Assembly: GCF_019083805.1 (NCBI RefSeq)
Contig: NZ_JAHRDV010000005.1
Span: forward strand, 62,001 to 126,000
DNA: 64,000 nt
Direction: 5' to 3'
Source: Acetobacter estunensis
GTDB lineage: Bacteria; Pseudomonadota; Alphaproteobacteria; Acetobacterales; Acetobacteraceae
Shown here: piece after piece, positions 53,910-64,000 of the stretch
Numbering within the stretch: position 1 is the stretch's first letter
Layout of the letters: every line of letters begins with the position of its first letter
The notes under the pieces: model-generated
Seen by the model: only the letters and a program-made list of their open reading frames with translations
Database searches by the model: none
Told to the model about the DNA's origin: nothing
Translations under genes and position numbers: made by a program

Positions 53910-55547
53910 ATGCCTTCCGAACAGACTCTCTCCGCCGACGTTGTCATCGTCGGCTCCGGCGTGGCCGGCAGCTCGATTGCCAATGAACTGGTGCGCGCGG
54001 GCATTTCCGTTATCGTGCTGGAAGCCGGTCCCCGCGTGGATCGTCAGCACTTTGTCGAGAATTTTCGCAATCTGGAAAACAAGCCATCCTATCAGGGGCC
54101 TTTTCCCGCCGTGCCGTGGGCCCGTCATCCCCCCGATCAGGTAACGCCCAACGACTATTTGCACACCACGGGGCCGGATGCTGAAGCCTATCAGCAAGTC
54201 TATCTGCGGATGATGGGTGGCACGACATGGCATTGGGCCGGTTGTGCGTGGCGCTATCTTCCCTCTGACTTCGAACTGAAAACGCGCTACGGGCAGGGCC
54301 GCGACTGGGCGCTGAAATACGACGATCTGGAGCCGTTCTATTATCAGGCTGAGGTCATGATGGGCGTCTGCGGTCCGGACCCGGCCAAGGAAGATCTCGG
54401 ATCCCCACGTAAGCAGCCCTATCCGATGGACGCTCTGCCCATTTCGTATGCCGCGCAGGAGTTCCGTAAAATGATTGCGGAAAAGACGCCGTGGCGCGTG
54501 GTGCATGAGCCGCAGGCGCGCAACACGCGGCCTTATGATGGTCGCCCGACCTGCGAAGGCCACAACAACTGCATGCCCATCTGCCCGATCGGGGCAATGT
54601 ATAATGGCAGCTATTCCGTCTATCACGCGGAAGCCGCGGGTGCGAAGTTTGTTGCCAACGCCGTGGTGTATCGCATTGAGCGTGACGCTGCGAACAAGCG
54701 CGTCACCGCCGTGCATTACTACGATCCTGAGAAGACCTCGCACCGCGTGACGGGCAAGTATTTCGTCATTGCTGCGCATTGCATCGAAACCGCCAAGCTG
54801 CTGCTCGTCTCCGCCGATGAGCAGTCCCCCGACGGCGTGGCCAACAGTTCGGGTCATGTGGGCCGCAACATGATGGACCACACCGGCGTGCAGGTGACGT
54901 TCATCAGTGGCGACAAGGCGCTGTGGCCGGGTCGCGGCCCGCTCGAGACCAACGTGATCGACAATTTCCGGGATGGCGACTGGCGCAATGAGCGCGGGGC
55001 TTATCTGGTGCATATGGTGGACGACAATCAGGTCGATCTTGCCACCCAGATGGCCATCGCCAAGGGTTATGTCGGGCGTGAACTGGAAGAGCGCATCCGC
55101 TATCTCGCCGCACACACCGTGCGTCTGTTCAGCCATAACGAGGCACTCCCCGATCCGGAGAACCGCCTGACACTGAGCAAGACGAAGAAAGACATCCTCG
55201 GGATCCCGCATCCGGATGTGTATTACAAACTGCCCGAATACACCGTGAAAAGTTGTGAGCACACGCGCAAGGTGTTCCGCGAACTGATCGGTCTGATGCA
55301 TGGCACGGACGAGCAGTGGACGCCGGGTTACTTCCCGCAGGACCATCCCTCCGGCAGCACCATCATGGGTGTCGATCCCAAGGATTCCGTCGTGGATGGA
55401 GAGTGCCGCACGCATGACCACGACAATCTGTTCATTGCCAGCTCGTCCGTTTTCTCGACGGTGGGAACCGGCAACATCACCCTGACGGTTGCAGCCCTTG
55501 CGCTGCGCGTTGCCGACACGCTGAAAAAAGAATTCGCGCATGCCTGA
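53910..55547 (+). CDS. GMC flavoprotein large subunit of a membrane-bound sugar(-acid) dehydrogenase
   Basis: 545 residues. N-terminal FAD Rossmann motif VVIVGSGVAGSSIANELV; a Cys-rich insert CEGHNNCMPICPIGAM that in fructose, sorbitol and gluconate dehydrogenases ligates a 3Fe-4S cluster; GMC signature NSSGHVGRNMMDHTG; and C-terminal TIMGVDPKDSVVD plus NLFIASSSVFSTVGTGNITLT. It oxidises a sugar, polyol or aldonate at the periplasmic face and passes electrons to the cytochrome. Gene order S-L-C matches gluconate, 2-ketogluconate and FAD-sorbitol dehydrogenases rather than fructose dehydrogenase (S-C-L). Substrate not decidable here. Confidence 0.92.
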   Translation: MPSEQTLSADVVIVGSGVAGSSIANELVRAGISVIVLEAGPRVDRQHFVENFRNLENKPSYQGPFPAVPWARHPPDQVTPNDYLHTTGPDAEAYQQVYLRMMGGTTWHWAGCAWRYLPSDFELKTRYGQGRDWALKYDDLEPFYYQAEVMMGVCGPDPAKEDLGSPRKQPYPMDALPISYAAQEFRKMIAEKTPWRVVHEPQARNTRPYDGRPTCEGHNNCMPICPIGAMYNGSYSVYHAEAAGAKFVANAVVYRIERDAANKRVTAVHYYDPEKTSHRVTGKYFVIAAHCIETAKLLLVSADEQSPDGVANSSGHVGRNMMDHTGVQVTFISGDKALWPGRGPLETNVIDNFRDGDWRNERGAYLVHMVDDNQVDLATQMAIAKGYVGRELEERIRYLAAHTVRLFSHNEALPDPENRLTLSKTKKDILGIPHPDVYYKLPEYTVKSCEHTRKVFRELIGLMHGTDEQWTPGYFPQDHPSGSTIMGVDPKDSVVDGECRTHDHDNLFIASSSVFSTVGTGNITLTVAALALRVADTLKKEFAHA

Positions 55548-56910
55548 GATCGGAAAACTCCTCCCTGCCCTTCTGGTCGCGGGCACCATGGGCAGCGGCT
55601 CGGCCTTCGCGCAGGCGCAGGCTCCCACGCCGCTCGCACCGACACCGACAACGGCCGTTCCGGCCTCGTCTCCGGCGCCATCCCCGGATCAGGCAAACGA
55701 CCCGGAGCTTGCGCGTGGCGCCTATATCGCCACCGCCGCCGACTGCGTGGCCTGTCACACGGCGTCCGGTGGCAAGCCCTTCGCGGGTGGGCTGAAAATC
55801 TCCACGCCCATGGGTGACGTGGTGTCCACCAACATCACACCCGATCCTGAGCACGGCATCGGCAAGTATTCGGAAAAAGACTTCGAGCAGGCGGTGCGGC
55901 ATGGTGTGCGGCGCGACGGGTCCAACCTGTTTCCTGTCATGCCCTACGTGTCGTACGCAGGCATGACCGATCAGGACGTGCAGGCACTCTATGCGTGGTT
56001 CATGCACAAGGTTGAACCGGTTCCTGTCTCACCGCCTGAAGACGCGACCACGCTGCCTGCGGGGATGCGTTCGGCCATGATGGCGTGGAACTACGTCACC
56101 ACAATGGAAAAGCCCGAAACGGGTGATTCCGGCACCTTCGATCCCGTCCGGCGCGGGCGTTATCTCGTCAATGCGCTGGAGCATTGCGGCACCTGTCATA
56201 CCCCGCGCAACTTCATGCTCAGCGAGAAGCAGGATCGCTTCCTTTCGGGCGCAAGCCTGACCGGCTGGTATGCTCCGAACGTCACGTCCAGCAAGACGAG
56301 CGGCATCGGATCCTGGAGCGAGGATGATATTGTCACCTATCTCCGCACCGGACGGCTGGACGGTCATGCGCAGGCGGCCGGACCCATGGCCGAAGCCGTG
56401 GAGCACAGTCTGAGTCATCTAACGGAATCCGATCTGCACGCCATCGCCACCTATTTGTTGCAGGTGCCAGCGATGGAGGACGATCTGGACGTCAAGCCGC
56501 GCGACAGCTTCGGCAAGCCGCAGGAGGTGGCTGATATCCGTCATGACGTGCTGAAACGCATCGATGATCTGACGGAAATGGACGGCGCAGACATCTATGA
56601 CGCCAATTGCGCAGCCTGTCATGGACATGACGGAGCCGGCACGCGCAACCACTACGCACCCTCTCTGTTCAACAACACGACAGTCGGCAGCGCACGGCCT
56701 GACAACCTGATCATGACGATCCTCAAGGGTGTGGATCGCACCACGAAAGATGGACATGCGCTCATGCCGGGCTTTGGCGCGACATCCGATGTGGAGCGTC
56801 TGACCGACACCGAGATTGCCAGTCTGGTGAATTATCTCACCGCCACCTTCGGCAGTGGAGATCATCACGTGACGGCGCAGCAGGTCGCAGATTTCCGCAA
56901 CGCCAAATAA
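55540..56910 (+). CDS. Tri-heme cytochrome c subunit of the dehydrogenase
   Basis: 456 residues with a signal peptide (ALLVAGTMGSGSAFA) and a Pro/Ala-rich linker. Three CxxCH heme sites: CVACH, CGTCH and CAACH. It passes electrons from the flavoprotein to membrane ubiquinone; a C-terminal amphipathic segment probably anchors it. Overlaps the GMC gene by 8 bases, so stoichiometric production is likely. Confidence 0.93.
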   Translation: MPEIGKLLPALLVAGTMGSGSAFAQAQAPTPLAPTPTTAVPASSPAPSPDQANDPELARGAYIATAADCVACHTASGGKPFAGGLKISTPMGDVVSTNITPDPEHGIGKYSEKDFEQAVRHGVRRDGSNLFPVMPYVSYAGMTDQDVQALYAWFMHKVEPVPVSPPEDATTLPAGMRSAMMAWNYVTTMEKPETGDSGTFDPVRRGRYLVNALEHCGTCHTPRNFMLSEKQDRFLSGASLTGWYAPNVTSSKTSGIGSWSEDDIVTYLRTGRLDGHAQAAGPMAEAVEHSLSHLTESDLHAIATYLLQVPAMEDDLDVKPRDSFGKPQEVADIRHDVLKRIDDLTEMDGADIYDANCAACHGHDGAGTRNHYAPSLFNNTTVGSARPDNLIMTILKGVDRTTKDGHALMPGFGATSDVERLTDTEIASLVNYLTATFGSGDHHVTAQQVADFRNAK

Positions 56911-56911
56911 C

Positions 56912-56947
56912 GAAAAAGGGGGCGTGGCCATGGCGGCCCGCCCCTTT
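56912..56947. terminator. Bidirectional terminator between convergent operons
   Basis: AAAAAGGGGGCG...CGCCCCTTTTTTT, an imperfect GC-rich stem flanked by A and T tracts, between the dehydrogenase operon and the converging SDF transporter gene. Confidence 0.75.
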
Positions 56948-56975
56948 TTTTCCTGCCAGCATTGTGGCGCAAGGA

Positions 56976-58232
56976 TTATAGCGTTTCTTCCGCTGGCCCT
57001 TCTGACAAGACCCCTTCCCATTTGGCTGAAACGGCGGCGGCATAACCATTGCCGAGCACGTTGGTCGCCGTGCGCGCCATATCGAGAAAATGGTCGATAC
57101 CAAGGATGAGTGCGATCCCCGCTTCCGGCAGCCCGAACTGTGGGAGCACTGCCACGAGCGTCACCAGTGAGGCACGCGGCACGCCCGCGATCCCTTTGCT
57201 GCTGAGCATCATCACCAGCACCATCAGGAACTGCTGCGACCAGCTCATCTGGATGCCATAGGCCTGCGCAATGAATAGCGCGCCAAAGGACTGGAACAGG
57301 ATGGAGCCGTCCATGTTGAAGCTGTAGCCCAGTGGCAGCACGAAGCCCGCGATGCGTCCCGGCACGCCGAAGTTTTCCAGCTTCTCCAGCAGAAGCGGAT
57401 AGACCGCCTCGCTACTGGCGGTCGCAAACCCCAGCACGACCGGCTGTACCATCTCGCGGATCAGACCCGTGATGCGACGACCGAGGAACAGGCAGGTAAT
57501 GCCGGTGAGCACACACCACTGGAACAGGATCGTGCCGTAGAATTCCGCGAGAAACCGCCCGAACAGCAGCAGCACACTCGCGCCGCTATGCGCCAGTGTG
57601 CCCATGATGGAGCCAAACACGGCCATGGGGGCGAGGACCATCACCATATCCGTCATCCGCAGCATGACGTGCGCGAGTTCCTCGGTCCATTTCAGCATCG
57701 TCTGACCGGCAGTTCCTGCGGCCGGAAGTGCCACGCCAAACAGGACCGCGAACACCACGATCTGAAGAATGTCGTTGCGCGACATTGCATCCAGAATGCT
57801 GGTGGGCACGACGTGAAGGATGAACTCCACTGGCTGGAACGGATGCTTCAGCCCCGAGACATCCGCAGGCAGGGGCGCGGAAAAGCCGCTGCCCGGCGTC
57901 AGCACATGCGCGGCGAACAGTCCGATCAGCAGGGAAAGGAACGACATGGAGATGAACCACACCAGCACACGACCACCCACGCGCAGGACCATCGTGTCAT
58001 CGCCAAGCTTGCCGATGCCGCTGACGAGCGTGGCGAAGACGAGCGGTGCGATAATCATACGGATCAAGCGCAGAAAGATCTGCGTGAGCAGGGAGCCTGT
58101 CTGTTCCGCAAATGTTATCCACTCGGGCGTCAGATCATGAACGCTCAAACCGCACACCACACCCAGAACAAGCGCGACCAGAATGGCAATAGTACGCCGC
58201 TTGGTACTGGTGGGTTTTCCTACGACTGCCAT
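56976..58232 (-). CDS. Dicarboxylate/amino-acid:cation symporter (SDF family, GltP/DctA-like)
   Basis: 418-residue, multi-pass membrane protein. Family motifs: SSEAVYPLLLEKLENFGVPGRIAGFVLPLGYSFNMDGS (in outline, the serine-rich hairpin and TM7 NMDGT-like motif) and DHFLDMARTATNVLGNG (TM8 substrate-binding Asp, Arg, Thr and Asn). It should import glutamate/aspartate or C4-dicarboxylates with protons or sodium. Last gene in a minus-strand cluster of asparagine/aspartate genes, which favours an aspartate or asparagine-derived substrate. Confidence 0.9.
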   Translation of the reverse strand: MAVVGKPTSTKRRTIAILVALVLGVVCGLSVHDLTPEWITFAEQTGSLLTQIFLRLIRMIIAPLVFATLVSGIGKLGDDTMVLRVGGRVLVWFISMSFLSLLIGLFAAHVLTPGSGFSAPLPADVSGLKHPFQPVEFILHVVPTSILDAMSRNDILQIVVFAVLFGVALPAAGTAGQTMLKWTEELAHVMLRMTDMVMVLAPMAVFGSIMGTLAHSGASVLLLFGRFLAEFYGTILFQWCVLTGITCLFLGRRITGLIREMVQPVVLGFATASSEAVYPLLLEKLENFGVPGRIAGFVLPLGYSFNMDGSILFQSFGALFIAQAYGIQMSWSQQFLMVLVMMLSSKGIAGVPRASLVTLVAVLPQFGLPEAGIALILGIDHFLDMARTATNVLGNGYAAAVSAKWEGVLSEGPAEETL

Positions 58233-58368
58233 CGCACCTCTCGTTTCACAGATTATCCGGCAAGGCTGGCACCTATAGGGAGGAGAGTCGTTGCGGTCAA
58301 AGCGCGGGTTGTCGCGGGCCAGCGCGCTTGGGATCCGTTTCCGTCGAGGTGCGGTTGCTCAGGACGAT

Positions 58369-59361
58369 TCAGAACATCGCGTTGATGGCAAATTGCGGCG
58401 AAACCTGAATGCTCTTGTTGTGACCAGCGAAATAGAAAGCCGATCCTACGATCACACCCCAGCGGGCATTCCAGTTATATTCAAACGCGGGGGCGATCTG
58501 CCAGTCCGAGCCGGCGCTGCCGACCTTTTTCACATATTGCCCGCTCGCGTCATGTCCGTGCATGCGCGATCCATCGGACCAGTCGCGCGCCAGATCCATG
58601 GCCAGCACCCATTTTTGGCTCAGGGCATATTCAAGCGAAAAGCCCGTCTCGCCACTCATGCCGGGCTGGCCGCGCCCACGGAAACCGTGAGCCGTTCCAT
58701 AGCTGGTGGTGTCGACAAGTTTGGCCGAAGTCACGGCCCGGCGGAACCAGTTCCACACGCGCAGACGCAATTCATGGTTGCCGGGCAGCGTGTAAGTGGA
58801 TTGCTCCGTGATGGCAAAACGGAACACGTAGGCACCGCTGCCGACACCGTCCTGCGTATCGCCCAGTTTCCTGTAGTCGCCGGTCGGAAAGATCATACCC
58901 ACGAAAAGATTGAAGGCAGGGATGTAGCGTTTCGGATCGGGACGCACGAAACGGTAGATCAGATCAACCGGTACGTCGCCGGTCTTGGGGCCGTGAGAAT
59001 GTCCGGTGTCATGCTTCCAGCCATAATCCACGATCGTATGCACCTGCACGCTGAAATCGGACAGGATTCCGTATTTCCACAAGGTGGAATTGGAAAACAT
59101 CCGCTGCATCGGATGCGTGACAGGACGTGATCCGCCACGGGCGTCAAAATATCCCACTGGCTGGCTATAGGAATAGTAAGGCTCGACGTTGAGCACGCCC
59201 ACGCGCGTCGTGCCCGAGGGCGAGACAAGGGAGCCTGTATACCATTGGTCCGCATGTGCCCACGAACTGGTGCCCATCCACGTCATGAGGACGGCAAAAG
59301 CCTTTCCTGCACGACGTTTTCCATGAGTGTGCGCTTTCCGTTTCAACCTGATTTTACGCAC
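58369..59361 (-). CDS. Outer-membrane beta-barrel protein (MetA-type phenol-degradation family)
   Basis: 330 residues with a signal peptide (RAGKAFAVLMTWMGTSSWAHA). Repeated amphipathic beta-strands, aromatic ends and motifs such as GVLNVEPYYSYSQP and FNLFVGMIFPTGDYRKLGDTQDGVGSGAY resemble the transporter family named after phenol degradation (PF13557 type), often general outer-membrane channels. It lies 24 bases after ansB and probably serves uptake of the same nutrients. Confidence 0.75.
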   Translation of the reverse strand: MRKIRLKRKAHTHGKRRAGKAFAVLMTWMGTSSWAHADQWYTGSLVSPSGTTRVGVLNVEPYYSYSQPVGYFDARGGSRPVTHPMQRMFSNSTLWKYGILSDFSVQVHTIVDYGWKHDTGHSHGPKTGDVPVDLIYRFVRPDPKRYIPAFNLFVGMIFPTGDYRKLGDTQDGVGSGAYVFRFAITEQSTYTLPGNHELRLRVWNWFRRAVTSAKLVDTTSYGTAHGFRGRGQPGMSGETGFSLEYALSQKWVLAMDLARDWSDGSRMHGHDASGQYVKKVGSAGSDWQIAPAFEYNWNARWGVIVGSAFYFAGHNKSIQVSPQFAINAMF

Positions 59362-59385
59362 CGTTTCGACCGCGCCTCATTTTGT

Positions 59386-60477
59386 TCAATAGTCCCCGCC
59401 AAAGGTTTTCTGGATGTCCGTAGGCGCGTTCCGGCCATCGGCAAGAAGAAGCTGAAGAAGGATGCGCGCTTTTTGCGGATTGAGATCAAGGGACGCCACC
59501 AGTCCGTGCCGGTCGTCGTCGATCTCTACATTCCGGTTCACGAACCCGTCACCCACACGCGAAGAACGCACGACCACAACACCTGCTTTCACAGCACGGT
59601 CCAGACCCGAAAGCGCTTCCTCCGACACGTTGCCGTCTCCCATTCCGGCAATCACGATGCCTCGTGCCCCATTTTTGACGGCTTCGTCAATCTGAGCGCC
59701 ATCCATATCGGCGTGCGCGTAGATAATTTCGACCCGTGGCAATACGGGGTTGTGAGGCAACGGCAGATGGATTTCAGTGCGCGGAGGAGCAAGGAAACGC
59801 ACATTTGCGGGGTCTGCCATTCCCACCGGTCCCGCATTGCGTGAGCGGAAAGTCTCCAGCGCCGTGGTGTGGGTTTTGCTTACCCAGCGCGCGGCATGAA
59901 TGGTGTCGTCCAATACTACCAGAACGCCCCGATTTCGCGCTTGCGGGCTGGCCGCGACTTTCACAGCCTCATACATGTTTGCCGGACCATCCGCGCTGAT
60001 GGCCGTGCTCGGGCGCATTGCGCCGGTCAGGACCACGGGGCGGGAATCTCTAGTCACGATATCGAGGAAAAAGGCGGTTTCTTCCATCGTGTCCGTGCCA
60101 TGCGTGATGACGACGGCATCTGCCTCATTCTTTGTAAATGCCTCATGGATACGTTCGGCCAGACGGAACCAGACCTGACTGTTCATGTTCTGGGACGCAA
60201 TGTTGGAGATATGCTCCACTTTCAGGCGTGCCAGTTTTTCTATACCGGGTACGCCTGCAATCAGTTGTTCACCCGTGACGGCGCCAGCGTCATAGCCAAT
60301 GGCCGAACGTGTGTCGGCTTTGCCCGAGATGGTTCCTCCGGTGGCCAGAACAAGCACTCGGGGCAGCGATGTCTGAGGCTGGTGCGCCTGCATGTCTGAG
60401 GCACGAGCGCAGGTTGGCGGCATCGTCACTACACTCAGAGCAGCAAGGAAAAACGGTAGGATACGTAGGAAAAACAT
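59386..60477 (-). CDS. ansB: Type II (periplasmic) L-asparaginase
   Basis: 363 residues with a signal peptide (ILPFFLAALSVVTMPPTCARA). Active-site motifs: VLATGGTISG with the nucleophilic Thr, and VITHGTDTMEETA with the Thr-Lys-Asp relay region; MRPSTAISADGPANM follows. It hydrolyses asparagine to aspartate and ammonia outside the cytoplasm. Downstream of asdA, so its product feeds the aspartate antiporter. Confidence 0.93.
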   Translation of the reverse strand: MFFLRILPFFLAALSVVTMPPTCARASDMQAHQPQTSLPRVLVLATGGTISGKADTRSAIGYDAGAVTGEQLIAGVPGIEKLARLKVEHISNIASQNMNSQVWFRLAERIHEAFTKNEADAVVITHGTDTMEETAFFLDIVTRDSRPVVLTGAMRPSTAISADGPANMYEAVKVAASPQARNRGVLVVLDDTIHAARWVSKTHTTALETFRSRNAGPVGMADPANVRFLAPPRTEIHLPLPHNPVLPRVEIIYAHADMDGAQIDEAVKNGARGIVIAGMGDGNVSEEALSGLDRAVKAGVVVVRSSRVGDGFVNRNVEIDDDRHGLVASLDLNPQKARILLQLLLADGRNAPTDIQKTFGGDY

Positions 60478-60537
60478 AAGGCAGAACAGTCCTTCGGTGG
60501 CTGGAAATAGGTGAGGGTGTTGCTGCCTCTTGTGTTT

Positions 60538-60569
60538 GGTCTGGAAGCGACCGGTGTTGCTTCCAGACC
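60538..60569 (-). terminator. Hairpin between asdA and ansB
   Basis: GGTCTGGAAGC / GCTTCCAGACC, perfect 11-bp stem 9 bases past the asdA stop, no T-tract. Possibly an attenuator or mRNA-stabilising element that lowers ansB relative to asdA. Confidence 0.6.
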
Positions 60570-60577
60570 GACTGCAT

Positions 60578-63888
<3,311 letters not shown>

Positions 63889-63920
63889 GAAATTCCTTGG
63901 GTTCGTTCTGGTTTTCGTGG

Positions 63921-63937
63921 GCGACCATCGTGGTCGC
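63921..63937. promoter_or_regulatory. Inverted repeat in the aspT leader
   Basis: GCGACCA-TCG-TGGTCGC, a perfect 7-bp dyad between the FNR-type box and the aspT start, either an operator or a leader hairpin. Confidence 0.4.
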
Positions 63938-63951
63938 TCACATTTCCGTCA

Positions 63952-63965
63952 TTGATAAAGATCAA
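63952..63965. promoter_or_regulatory. FNR/CRP-superfamily box upstream of aspT
   Basis: TTGAT-AAAG-ATCAA, a perfect match to the FNR/ANR consensus (TTGATnnnnATCAA), 64-77 bases before the aspT start codon. Confidence 0.75.
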
Positions 63966-64000
63966 TGGAATAAATGTTTAATACTTTAATTATAATCGTA

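Noticed and set aside
53799..55628. 609-codon open frame antisense to the GMC dehydrogenase subunit
   Set aside because: It is a mirror of a well-supported gene; composition is rich in His/Arg/Gly without domains, and there is no ribosome site.

Overview
The window is a chromosomal segment from an acetic acid bacterium or close relative (Alphaproteobacteria, Acetobacteraceae-like). The signs are a periplasmic small-subunit / FAD-GMC / tri-heme cytochrome c sugar-acid dehydrogenase (53.3-56.9 kb), an aspartate decarboxylase / aspartate:alanine antiporter pair, a large Hint-domain surface protein, and alphaproteobacterial origin-linked genes (parA-parB at the left end, maf and hemE-hemJ at 39-43 kb). 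Most genes look moderately GC-rich. The genus cannot be fixed from the sequence alone.

Layout. 0-2 kb: end of a gene (rsmG by synteny), parA, parB, tRNA-Lys. 2-5 kb: an H-NOX gas sensor overlapping a GAF-GGDEF cyclase, Nfu, and a secreted DUF2501-like protein. 5-13 kb: SUV3-like helicase, methyltransferase, the overlapping minus-strand set nitroreductase-tsaB-rimI, and flavohemoglobin hmp divergent from nsrR. 13-25 kb: Hint-domain protein, XRE regulator, lipoprotein, thrS, two glycosyltransferases around a TPR protein, an SDR, and a prolyl-oligopeptidase-like protein that appears to have lost its catalytic Ser and His.

25.09-39.18 kb is an integrated element of about 14.1 kb in the 3' end of tRNA-Ala(GGC), bounded by a 17-bp direct repeat. 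It carries a tyrosine integrase, a decayed MobV-type relaxase, XRE and AlpA-like regulators, a prim-pol and RepA-like helicase followed by 11-bp iterons, a TerS-like protein, a terminase large subunit split into ATPase and nuclease genes, a RuvC-like resolvase and HicAB. No portal, capsid or tail gene is visible, so it resembles a phage satellite (PICI-like) more than a prophage. This is the most novel part of the window.

39.2-50 kb: tRNA-Ala, maf, a 390-bp gap packed with 15 GTAC motifs and DnaA-box-like sequences (candidate oriC), hemE-HAD-hemJ, a Spy-like protein, CorA/ZntB, a two-component system, and iscS-fdx-mnmA. 50-57 kb: a His-rich repeat protein, an HSL-type esterase and the dehydrogenase operon. 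57-64 kb: a minus-strand cluster aspT-asdA-ansB-outer-membrane protein-SDF symporter preceded by a perfect FNR-type box. It would convert asparagine and aspartate to alanine while consuming protons, a plausible acid-tolerance or oxygen-limitation energy module.
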